From: Verrucomicrobia bacterium UBA4286
Lineage (GTDB): Bacteria > Verrucomicrobiota > Kiritimatiellia > RFP12 > UBA1067
DNA length: 7,652 nucleotides
Assembly: GCA_002395905.1 (NCBI GenBank)
Contig: DGVK01000011.1
Coordinates: 4,195 to 11,846 of the forward strand
Reading direction: 5' to 3'
Positions 1 through 6,104 of the stretch are shown here, piece by piece. Every line of letters begins with the position of its first letter. Positions within the stretch are counted from its first letter, which is position 1. The notes under the pieces were generated by a model, which worked only from the letters and a program-made list of their open reading frames with translations, made no database searches and had not been told where the DNA came from. The position numbers and the translations under genes are program-made.

Positions 1-2148
1 GCGCTCACCGACACAACGGCGAAAGTCCGCCTCACCTGGCAGTGGTCGCACACGGCGGGCCCTGGTTATGACGCGGCGTTCAACGATTACGTCACGGACG
101 GCCTGATCGTCCATCTCGACGGCATCCGCAACACAGATGCGCAGGCTGCACATGACAGCGACGCCTTGCAGTGGGCAGACCTCGCGGCGAAAGGCGGCGC
201 GGCGCGTATAGTGAAAGAAACCGACGGCGGCGAGTGGACGGACGACGGCTACTGCTTTGACGGCTCTGTCCACTCCAAGGTCAACTATGCTGTCATGAAC
301 GGCACTAGAACGCTGGATGCGGCATTCACCGCGCAGGCTGTCGTGGACTTTGACTGCAACGCCTCGCACCGCCTGAACACCGCCTGGCCGAACATTATCG
401 GGACTACGGACCTTGGCGATGTATTCGCTCTTTACTACAATCAGAACAACACCAGTGCGCCTGGCGTCAACAACAAGGTTTTGAATGCGTCATCCGGTTT
501 CGGCATATCTCCTTGGGGAGGGAAATACATAAGCACCCTCTTCACAGGATCGCAGATTGCAGTTTTTGAGACTTCGACGCCTTCGACATACAAGGCCTTT
601 GAGAAATCTCCTGGAACGCGCACATTTACCTTCGCCAGTGGAGATGGCGGCGACAGTCGCTATCGTTCGCGCCGCTTCAACGGAACATACAAGTCGGCGC
701 GTATCTACAACCGCGCACTTACGGACGAAGAGCTTGCGCGGAACCGTGCGGCGGACGAAGTGCGCTTCTTCGGGCGTTCTCCGGCGGCGACGGGCGATCT
801 TGTTGTGGCATCCACGGTTGAAGGGCTTGGCGGCAATCTGCCAAATGGCGCGTATCGTCCTGCGGCAGGCTACACCTTCACCTCGCAGACCGAGGCCGTT
901 CTTGACGACGTTCCCTATGAGCTCAAGGGTTACACGCTCGAAACATGGGATGGCACGGCGTGGGCGAACGCCGAGACAGGCACAGGCGCGTCCGTCAAGC
1001 CAGACGTTACCACCGCCTCCAAGCGCCTCACCTGGAACTGGGCGGTCAAGAGCCGCTTGACGAAGATTCCCGACTACGACGTGGGCGACTACGTGCAGGA
1101 CGGCCTCTACCTCTTCTACGACGGAATCCGCAACGCCGGCAAGACGGCGGACCACGACCCGAACGCCACGGAGTGGGTGAACCTCGGCGCAGGAGATGAA
1201 GGCGTCAATCTCAACGCCGTGTTCGACTATGCGAGCAACGCTTCTGCGGGAGACGGCTGGGAGGCAGACGGCTATCACTTCAAGTACGGCGGCAAGTTCG
1301 CCAAGCTTGCGGAAAACCCAGCATTTGGCTGGCAGATTACGATTCAGGTCGTGTGCGAGGCGGAGCCTGGCACGGCGCCGTATCCGACGATGTTCGGTTC
1401 GACAAACGATTTCCTGAATGTGTATTCGAGCGCGAAGGCAGATCTTCTCGTCGGTAAGATATTCAATAATCGTAGCGAAGTTAAAGATTCAAGCGACAAG
1501 GTGACGACGGCTGCTGGCGGTCGTCAGGAAATGAGCGACACATGGGAGAAAAAGTACGGCAACCTTGATTGGCACGGCGGCAGGTATCAAGTGTTCCAGG
1601 CCATCGTTCCAGATCCGGCGAAATGGTCTGGCAAATGGCGCTACAACTGGACAACATTCAATAACAAGCCGTTCTACATCGGCGGCGTATACAAGGATGG
1701 CGACGACGCAACATACGTGAACAATCGCCGCTTCGCCGGCAAGATCCAAGCGATACGCGTTTACAACCGTTCGCTTTCCGATGCCGAGCTGGAGCAGAAC
1801 CGCATGGTTGACGAGGCGCGGTTCAAGGGGAATCCGCCGGAAGCGAACGTGACGATCGTGACGAAGTACGGCGACGGCACGGGCGAGACGCTCGCCGAGG
1901 GCGTCGACAACTACAAGGTCGAGGGGGAGTGGACCTTTAACGCTCCTGCGACGGTCACGATTGATAACGCCGAAAAGAAGGTCGCAGGCTATCGCCTTGA
2001 GGTCTTGGACAACGGCGTCTGGGTGCGCAAACCGTTCCGACGCGAGCTGTCGTTCAGATACAGCGAGGATGACGAAGAGGTTGGAGGCAAGACAGTCAAA
2101 CTCATTTGGTCGCCGGAGCCAGAAGGTCTCATGCTCATCGTCAGGTAA
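1..2148 (+). CDS. Secreted-type LamG repeat protein, 5'-truncated (last 715 residues)
   Basis: The reading frame is open from base 1 to TAA at 2146-2148, so the true start lies upstream of the window. An internal TTG at 166 cannot be the start, because the residues before it already show the family pattern (DYVTDGLIVHLDGIRN). Counting from base 1, residues 1-20 are the tail of a beta-rich module ending RLTWQW. Residues ~29-258 form one LamG/ConA-like domain closing with ARIYNRALTDEELARNRA and RFFG. Residues ~259-355 are a second small module (GYTLETWDG, RLTWNW), ~363-611 a second LamG domain, and ~613-715 the C-terminal module ending SPEPEGLMLIVR. LamG domains of this type often bind carbohydrate or act as structural units in exported proteins. 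No catalytic motif is visible, so adhesion or glycan binding is an inference. The N-terminus is missing, but the downstream paralogue has a signal peptide. Domain family is likely; exact function is unknown. Confidence 0.88.
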   Translation, partial: ALTDTTAKVRLTWQWSHTAGPGYDAAFNDYVTDGLIVHLDGIRNTDAQAAHDSDALQWADLAAKGGAARIVKETDGGEWTDDGYCFDGSVHSKVNYAVMNGTRTLDAAFTAQAVVDFDCNASHRLNTAWPNIIGTTDLGDVFALYYNQNNTSAPGVNNKVLNASSGFGISPWGGKYISTLFTGSQIAVFETSTPSTYKAFEKSPGTRTFTFASGDGGDSRYRSRRFNGTYKSARIYNRALTDEELARNRAADEVRFFGRSPAATGDLVVASTVEGLGGNLPNGAYRPAAGYTFTSQTEAVLDDVPYELKGYTLETWDGTAWANAETGTGASVKPDVTTASKRLTWNWAVKSRLTKIPDYDVGDYVQDGLYLFYDGIRNAGKTADHDPNATEWVNLGAGDEGVNLNAVFDYASNASAGDGWEADGYHFKYGGKFAKLAENPAFGWQITIQVVCEAEPGTAPYPTMFGSTNDFLNVYSSAKADLLVGKIFNNRSEVKDSSDKVTTAAGGRQEMSDTWEKKYGNLDWHGGRYQVFQAIVPDPAKWSGKWRYNWTTFNNKPFYIGGVYKDGDDATYVNNRRFAGKIQAIRVYNRSLSDAELEQNRMVDEARFKGNPPEANVTIVTKYGDGTGETLAEGVDNYKVEGEWTFNAPATVTIDNAEKKVAGYRLEVLDNGVWVRKPFRRELSFRYSEDDEEVGGKTVKLIWSPEPEGLMLIVR

Positions 2149-2211
2149 CAGCGCAATAGAGGACGGCGGCAGTCCGACAACAAGGGCGGGGCGCGTATGC
2201 GCCCCGCCCTT
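1912..2211 (+). repeat. C-terminal cassette plus terminator, direct repeat copy 1
   Basis: This segment encodes the last 79 codons of the first LamG gene (from YKVEGEW) and continues through the stop codon to the end of the terminator stem. It is repeated at 5339-5637. I count about 12 differences over the 237 coding bases (roughly 95% identity by eye). From the GGACGGCGGC at 2161, 41 bases are identical, and one C/T change follows in the terminator stem. Similarity starts abruptly at the TAC codon: the sequences before it (GEGVDN-type versus GVEKA) do not match. The repeat therefore looks like a discrete cassette rather than whole-gene similarity. Confidence 0.93.
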
Positions 2212-2217
2212 TCGTTT
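2161..2217 (+). terminator. Rho-independent terminator after the first LamG gene
   Basis: A perfect 13-bp stem pairs 2182-2194 (AAGGGCGGGGCGC) with 2199-2211, closed by the tetraloop GTAT and followed by a T-rich tail (TTCGTTT). A smaller stem, GGAC/GTCC with a 7-nt loop (2161-2175), lies just before it and is also conserved in the downstream copy. It begins 33 bases after the stop codon and separates the two LamG genes into different transcripts. Confidence 0.9.
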
Positions 2218-2257
2218 GGCGTCGCTTCTGAACATCGATACTGCACCGAAACCGTGC

Positions 2258-2286
2258 TTGCGCTTGGCAAGTGGTTGTGCTATACT
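2258..2286 (+). promoter_or_regulatory. Predicted extended -10 promoter of the complete LamG gene
   Basis: The -10 is TATACT at 2281-2286, preceded by TGC at 2278-2280, which gives an extended -10 (TGnTATACT). A weak -35, TTGCGC at 2258-2263, is 17 bp upstream. Transcription would start near 2292-2294, leaving a leader of about 67 nt. The element sits just after the preceding gene's terminator, as expected for an independent transcription unit. The -10 and the bases after it (TATACTACCCTC) nearly match those before fabD. A small inverted repeat, CTTG(N7)CAAG, overlaps the -35 region at 2257-2271. Confidence 0.65.
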
Positions 2287-2299
2287 ACCCTCAAACAGC

Positions 2300-2320
2300 A
2301 GGAGGGGCATCGCCTTTCCT
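2300..2320 (+). promoter_or_regulatory. Leader hairpin with a buried AGGAGG
   Basis: AGGAGGGGC (2300-2308) can pair with GCCTTTCCT (2312-2320) across a 3-nt loop. This gives 9 bp including two G-U pairs, right at the start of the predicted transcript. It contains a strong Shine-Dalgarno-like AGGAGG, but no start codon follows at a useful distance. The probable working ribosome site of the gene is the purine-rich AAAGGAAAGAGAG at 2339-2351, 8 nt before the ATG. The hairpin may stabilise the mRNA end or act as a translational decoy; that is speculation. Confidence 0.4.
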
Positions 2321-2359
2321 GACTGTCCGCAAACAACCAAAGGAAAGAGAGTAAAAAGC

Positions 2360-5300
2360 ATGAAACTGTTGAAAGCGATAGGAATTGGGGGTTGGCGTTT
2401 TCGCGCAATTGGCGCGTTGATGCTTCTTGCAATGCTCGCGCCAGGCGCGCGGGCAGGACTGCGGCCATGGGAGCCGAGCGACTACGTCCAGACGGATCTC
2501 GTTCTCCACTATGACGGCATCCGCAATGCCGGCGCGAACGCCGCGCACGATCCGGCCGCGACGACGTGGAAGGACCTTTCTCCTTCCGGCAACGACGCAA
2601 GCACCTACGTCCACTCCTCAGCGAGCAACAACGGCGCGTGGGGCAACAAGGGCTTCGTCTTCGCGACGGACGGCTACTGGAAGGCGGACAAGCGCACGTC
2701 CGTTTCCGGTGACTTCACGATGCAGGTCGCGTGCGACACGACCCAGAGCAGCATGCAGGGCACCAAGAGCTGGCCCAACCTCATTGGCAACAACGGCGCG
2801 GGAGCGAGCGGCAACACCGACGAACTCACCATCTTCTACCACAAGGGCAACAAGCGCCTCAGCGCGAAGTTCCTCGCCACGTACCTGGACCAGTATCTGT
2901 CCGGCTGGAACTGCAAGTACGCGACGCTGCTCCGTTCCGGCGCGCAGGCGTCGCTCTTCGACGGCACGGAGCCCTCCCTCGTCGCGACCTCGAAGACCGG
3001 CAACATCGGCGCCGACATCCTCGTCGGCAGCGGCACCACGGACAAGAACGACGGCGGTTCCGGCGACCGCCGCTTCACCGGAACAATCTATTCCGTGCGC
3101 ATTTACGACAAGGCTCTCTCCAACACGGAACTCGCGTGGAACCGTGCGCTCGACGAGGCTCGCTTCCATGGCGCCGCCTCCGTCCCGGAAAGCGCCTTGT
3201 GCGCCGCTTGCGTCCCCGACGCCGTAATCGCCTCGTCCGTCGCCGGTGTAGAAGGCGCAGAGGTGAATGGATGCTATGTAGTCGACAAGGACGGCTATAC
3301 ATTCCGCGCAGCGCCTTTTGCTTCCGTCGGCGGCAAGACGTATGCGCTGTCAGGCTATACGCTTGCCGCATGGAACGGTTCGGATTGGGGCGAAGCGGTG
3401 CAGCACAACAGTGAATATTCCGTCTTTGTCAAGCAGGGCGATAAGGTTAAGATTACGTGGCTGTGGGAAGCAGCCTCTGGTTCGCTCGATGCCGGATACG
3501 TCGCGGACGACTTGGCGCTTCGGCTTGACGGCATCGACAATGCCGGTGTCGGCGTCCACAACGCCTCCGCCACCGTCTGGAAGGACCTCTCCGGCAACGG
3601 CCGCGATGCATATCTGGCCGGCAACGCCGACGGCACGAGCCACTGGACGGACAAGGGCTTCTACTTCAACCGGAACGCCGTGTTCGCCACGACGGCGCAG
3701 TTCCAGCTCGGCAACCGTTACACCATCGAGGGACTCGTCGATTCCGCCAAGACCGACTACCCCACGAGCGGCGTGAACGGGCAGGTGTTCTGCAACAGCG
3801 TCAACAATCTTCGCTCCGCAAACTCTCCCTCCTACAACGGCTGGCTCTACTACCACAAGAACCAAGGCAAATGGATGTTCCTTGCCGGCGATGTCACGGA
3901 AGCGGGGTGGGGCGCGGCCAACACGACGCTTTCCGATGACACCCTCTCGTATTTCACGGCGTTCCGCGACGGGCCTCTGGTCGCTTTGACGACTGCGGAC
4001 GCCCTGCCCGCTTCCGGCAATTGGGCTGGAAAAACTAAGGACGACGTTCCGCCCGACGACATCTGGTGCTTCGGCGCGAACAGCGCGACCGCCGTCCGCA
4101 GTAGCAACCAGTGGAACTTCAAGGGCACGGTCAAGTCCTTCCGCGCCTACACGCGCCTTTTGACGAACGAAGAACTCGCCCGCAACCGCGCCGTGGACAA
4201 TTTCCGCTTCTTCGGCAAGGTCCCCCCGACCGGATGCGTCGTGGTGCAGAGCGCCATCGACGGACTTGAAGGCCGCGAGCCGAACGGCATCTACTTCCCC
4301 GACGGCTGGACGTTCACGGCAGGCTCCGCCACCAACACGGTGCGCGACATCGGCTGGGTCTGCGCCGGCTACCAGCTCCAGACATGGGACGCGGCAACTT
4401 CGACCTGGGGCACACAGCAGACGGTTCTGTGCGACGGCGGAAATGTCGCCGAATACACCCCCTCCGGCACTTCCTTCGCTTCGGTTCGCATTACATGGCT
4501 CTGGAAGCCTGTCGCCGGCATCCGCACCGCCGCCGACTACGCGCTCGCCGACTACGCGGTCGGGGGCCTGCAGCTGCATCTCGACGGTCTTCTAAACACC
4601 GGCGCGGCCCATGATTCCTCCGCCACCGTCTGGAGCGACCTCTCCGGCAACGGCCGCGACGCGACGCTCGCCGGAAATCCGTCTGGCGAAAGCCACTGGA
4701 CGGACAAAGGCTACTTCTTCGCGAGCAACGCCGTCTTCACGACAGACAATTCAACGGCGGGGATCTTCTCGCTTGGCCATGCCTACACCATGCAGACGCT
4801 TGGCGAGGTGAACTTTGCCGACCTCATTCCCGGCGGGGCCACGCACAACGGCACGTTCGTTTCGCCCATCAGCCATGTCGGATACGGCAGCATCTGGCTC
4901 AAGGGCGACGGCATGGGGACGATCCAGCACCACACCTCCGACACGACCGGTGCCGCATGGAATTTGCGCGGATCCGTTTTCGTCGGGTTGGACGGGCATC
5001 CCACCTATCTCACGGCCATCCGCAACGGCAACCGCGCGGCGCTCGTCGAGGGAACGGCCTATCCGACGACGGAGAACACCATGGCGCACCAGGCTTGCAT
5101 GGACTGGTCGGTTGGTTCGAAGGACGAGGCGGCGCCGGCCACTCGCTGGGGCGTCGGAGCGTTAACGGGCGGCGGAGGCGGAGATCCGCTCTATGGCACT
5201 ATCAAGTCCGTCCGTCTCTACGACCGTATGCTGAGCGAGGACGAGCTTGCGTGGAACCGCTCTGTCGATAGTGCGCGTTTCTTCGGTGCGCTGACGACGA

Positions 5301-5575
5301 CTAATGTCGTGGAGGTCATCAGCGGCGTAGAGAAGGCTTACAAGGTCGAGGGGGAGTGGACCTTTAACGCTCCTGCGACGGTCACGATTGATAACACCGA
5401 AAAGAAGGTCGCAGGCTATCGCCTTGAGGTCTGGGACAGCGGCGTCTGGAAGCGCAAACCGTTCCAACGCGAGCTGTCGTTCAGATACAGCGAGGATGAC
5501 GAAGAGGTTGGCGGCAAGACAGTCAAACTCATTTGGTCGCCGGAGCCAGAAGGTCTTATGATCATAATCCGGTAA
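2360..5575 (+). CDS. Secreted three-LamG-domain repeat protein (1071 aa)
   Basis: The frame is open from 1961, but ATG 2360 is chosen because it follows a purine-rich ribosome site (2339-2351) and begins a clear Sec signal peptide. That peptide has a basic n-region (K2, K5, R13, R15), a hydrophobic core at ~16-27, and a probable cleavage site after A-R-A32. The mature protein alternates two domain types. LamG/ConA-like domains lie at ~41-271, ~380-618 and ~731-976, each starting near DY(V/A)..GL.LH.DGI.N and ending with VRxYxRxLxxxELxxNRxxDxxRFFG. Small beta-rich modules of ~100 aa (GYxLxxWxG...ITWLW) lie at ~272-372, ~619-718 and ~977-1071. The last module ends SPEPEGLMIIIR. No membrane anchor, catalytic motif or known sorting signal is recognisable. 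It is exported, probably cell-surface or extracellular, and may bind glycans. It is a tandem paralogue of the truncated gene 211 bp upstream. Confidence 0.93.
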   Translation: MKLLKAIGIGGWRFRAIGALMLLAMLAPGARAGLRPWEPSDYVQTDLVLHYDGIRNAGANAAHDPAATTWKDLSPSGNDASTYVHSSASNNGAWGNKGFVFATDGYWKADKRTSVSGDFTMQVACDTTQSSMQGTKSWPNLIGNNGAGASGNTDELTIFYHKGNKRLSAKFLATYLDQYLSGWNCKYATLLRSGAQASLFDGTEPSLVATSKTGNIGADILVGSGTTDKNDGGSGDRRFTGTIYSVRIYDKALSNTELAWNRALDEARFHGAASVPESALCAACVPDAVIASSVAGVEGAEVNGCYVVDKDGYTFRAAPFASVGGKTYALSGYTLAAWNGSDWGEAVQHNSEYSVFVKQGDKVKITWLWEAASGSLDAGYVADDLALRLDGIDNAGVGVHNASATVWKDLSGNGRDAYLAGNADGTSHWTDKGFYFNRNAVFATTAQFQLGNRYTIEGLVDSAKTDYPTSGVNGQVFCNSVNNLRSANSPSYNGWLYYHKNQGKWMFLAGDVTEAGWGAANTTLSDDTLSYFTAFRDGPLVALTTADALPASGNWAGKTKDDVPPDDIWCFGANSATAVRSSNQWNFKGTVKSFRAYTRLLTNEELARNRAVDNFRFFGKVPPTGCVVVQSAIDGLEGREPNGIYFPDGWTFTAGSATNTVRDIGWVCAGYQLQTWDAATSTWGTQQTVLCDGGNVAEYTPSGTSFASVRITWLWKPVAGIRTAADYALADYAVGGLQLHLDGLLNTGAAHDSSATVWSDLSGNGRDATLAGNPSGESHWTDKGYFFASNAVFTTDNSTAGIFSLGHAYTMQTLGEVNFADLIPGGATHNGTFVSPISHVGYGSIWLKGDGMGTIQHHTSDTTGAAWNLRGSVFVGLDGHPTYLTAIRNGNRAALVEGTAYPTTENTMAHQACMDWSVGSKDEAAPATRWGVGALTGGGGGDPLYGTIKSVRLYDRMLSEDELAWNRSVDSARFFGALTTTNVVEVISGVEKAYKVEGEWTFNAPATVTIDNTEKKVAGYRLEVWDSGVWKRKPFQRELSFRYSEDDEEVGGKTVKLIWSPEPEGLMIIIR
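3566..3685 (+). repeat. Intragenic direct repeat, LamG domain 2 copy
   Basis: This ~120-bp stretch encodes SATVW-DLSGNGRDA-LAGN and SHWTDKG near the start of the second LamG domain. It recurs at 4619-4738 in the third domain, offset by exactly 1053 bp (351 codons) with no indel. Long runs of DNA identity, for example the 15 bases at 3566-3580 and the CTCTCCGGCAACGGCCGCGA stretch, indicate duplication of a LamG-plus-module unit within the gene. The two domains diverge strongly further on. Confidence 0.85.
4619..4738 (+). repeat. Intragenic direct repeat, LamG domain 3 copy
   Basis: This is the partner of the repeat at 3566-3685, in the third LamG domain. Both copies encode SHWTDKG(F/Y) followed by an aromatic-rich strand and NAVF. 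The first LamG domain (from 2480) has only the looser protein-level pattern (ATTWKDLSPSGNDAS), so domains 2 and 3 are the younger pair. Confidence 0.85.
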
Positions 5576-5637
5576 CAGCATAAACAGGACGGCGGCAGTC
5601 CGACAACAAGGGCGGGGCGCGTATGCGTCCCGCCCTT
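5339..5637 (+). repeat. C-terminal cassette plus terminator, direct repeat copy 2
   Basis: This is the partner of 1912-2211. It encodes the last 79 residues of the complete LamG protein, its stop codon, a short spacer that differs by a one-base indel, and the terminator stem. Most coding differences cluster in two places: LEVLDNGVWVRKPFR versus LEVWDSGVWKRKPFQ, and the last codons (LIVR versus IIIR). The acidic stretch RYSEDDEEVGGKTVKLIW is identical in protein. Confidence 0.93.
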
Positions 5638-5642
5638 GTTTT
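5587..5642 (+). terminator. Rho-independent terminator after the complete LamG gene
   Basis: The stem 5607-5620 pairs with 5625-5638 around loop GTAT: 14 bp with one G-U at 5617/5628, extendable by two A-T pairs (5605-5606 with 5639-5640). It is followed by a T tract at 5639-5642. The upstream mini-hairpin GGAC(N7)GTCC at 5587-5601 is conserved from the other copy. Relative to the first terminator, the C-to-T change is tolerated by wobble pairing and an extra C-G pair is present. Confidence 0.9.
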
Positions 5643-5650
5643 ATGCCATG

Positions 5651-5684
5651 ATATGCCGAGAACAGACGGAAAATGGCGGCATAT
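5651..5684. other. Inverted repeat ATATGCCG / CGGCATAT
   Basis: Perfect 8-bp arms at 5651-5658 and 5677-5684 are separated by 18 bases. It lies just after the LamG terminator. It could be a protein-binding dyad or a chance structure. Confidence 0.4.
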
Positions 5685-5703
5685 GAAAGGCCTGATGGCG
5701 GGG

Positions 5704-5737
5704 GAGGACAACCCTCTGCCGACGGGGTGACGTCCTC
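5704..5737. other. GC-rich hairpin before the tandem array
   Basis: GAGGAC (5704-5709) pairs with GTCCTC (5732-5737), and an inner ACCC (5711-5714) pairs with GGGT (5725-5728), with small bulges. No T tract follows on the + strand, so it is not an obvious terminator. Confidence 0.4.
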
Positions 5738-5755
5738 GGGGTGCGGGGGAGTCAC

Positions 5756-5906
5756 AAAAAAGGTCTGACTTTCCATACAAAAAGGTCAGACCTTTTTAAC
5801 AATATCGTCAGACCTTTTTATGTAAAAGGTCAGACCTTTTTGTTGAAAAGGTCAGACCTTATTATGAAAAAGGTCAGACCTTTTTGCCGATATCGTCAGA
5901 CCTTAT
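5756..5906. repeat. 22-bp palindromic tandem array, seven units
   Basis: The core GTCAGACC starts at 5785, 5807, 5829, 5851, 5873 and 5895, an exact 22-base period. A degenerate seventh unit (GTCTGACT) at 5763 is in the same register. The best units, at 5779-5797 and 5867-5885, are perfect 19-bp inverted repeats AAAAAGGTC-A-GACCTTTTT. Units at 5824 and 5846 have shorter arms. Units at 5807 and 5895 have the left arm replaced by ATATC. The block is strikingly AT-rich between GC-rich flanks. A 22-bp period places every unit on about the same face of the helix, as in iterons or cooperative operator arrays. No protein is identified that would bind it. It lies about 200 bp upstream of fabD and about 120 bp after the LamG terminator. 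Confidence 0.95.
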
Positions 5907-5929
5907 GCATATCTACCCGGCAGGAAAAG

Positions 5930-5962
5930 CGTGGCGGACCGGGCGCGCCGAGATCTGCCACG
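5930..5962. other. Hairpin downstream of the array
   Basis: CGTGGCGGA (5930-5938) pairs with TCTGCCACG (5954-5962): 9 bp with one G-U. The loop contains the palindrome GGCGCGCC (5942-5949). It precedes the fabD promoter by about 100 bp. Function is unknown. Confidence 0.4.
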
Positions 5963-6064
5963 GGAGGGTTGCGCCTGGCTTGTCCCATGACCGGCGGGCC
6001 GCGCCTGCCGCGACTGCGCAGCATACACTGCGACACAGATGATGCACCACCGGAGCGGAAATTA

Positions 6065-6073
6065 TGGTATAAT
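6065..6073 (+). promoter_or_regulatory. fabD: Predicted extended -10 promoter of fabD
   Basis: TGGTATAAT is a consensus extended -10 (TGn plus TATAAT at 6068-6073). No good -35 is present: the hexamer 17 bp upstream is CACCAC. Recognition would therefore rest on the extended -10 or an activator. The start would be near 6080, leaving a ~25-nt leader containing the ribosome site AAGGAG at 6090-6095, 9 nt before ATG 6105. Confidence 0.7.
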
Positions 6074-6104
6074 ACCCTCTCCACAACGTAAGGAGACTAG
6101 ATAG

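Larger units (their letters stand above)
5643..6064. other. Intergenic region without a supportable gene
   Basis: These 422 bases lie between the LamG terminator and the fabD promoter. From left to right they hold two imperfect hairpins (5651-5684 and 5704-5737), the 22-bp tandem array (5756-5906), and a GC-rich stretch with a hairpin at 5930-5962 and a weaker one near 5991-6010. A frame from GTG 5741 to TAA 6089-6091 is open for 116 codons. It has no ribosome site, runs through the array and the fabD promoter, and stops inside the fabD ribosome site, so I do not call it. No tRNA or recognised ncRNA was seen. Confidence 0.7.

Noticed and set aside
166..168. TTG as the start of the first gene
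   Set aside because: The same frame is open back to base 1 and encodes the expected end of a module and the beginning of a LamG domain.
490..1278. 262-codon minus-strand ORF opposite the truncated LamG gene
   Set aside because: It is Arg/Val/Ala-rich with no recognisable motif and lies wholly opposite a frame with conserved LamG patterns.
1961..2359. Longer N-terminus for the complete LamG protein
   Set aside because: The frame is open from 1961, but this would overlap the previous gene, its terminator and the promoter. The signal peptide begins at ATG 2360.
3350..4579. 409-codon minus-strand ORF opposite the LamG gene
   Set aside because: It is a shadow of the GC-rich + strand gene: the + frame has a signal peptide, repeated domains and correct control signals, and the minus frame shows no recognisable domain.
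5756..5906. CRISPR array
   Set aside because: The period is only 22 bp, the repeats nearly touch, and the bases between cores are remnants of the same unit, not unique spacers. No cas genes are present.
5756..5906. Plasmid replication origin with iterons
   Set aside because: The 22-bp spacing resembles iterons, but there is no rep gene or DnaA box, and the neighbours are chromosomal housekeeping genes. Kept only as an analogy.
5942..5949. GGCGCGCC palindrome as a special site
   Set aside because: An 8-bp GC palindrome is expected by chance in GC-rich DNA; noted only as part of the loop of the 5930-5962 hairpin.
5741..6091. 116-codon ORF through the tandem array
   Set aside because: It starts at a GTG without a ribosome site, its composition changes completely outside the array, and it runs through the fabD promoter into its ribosome site.
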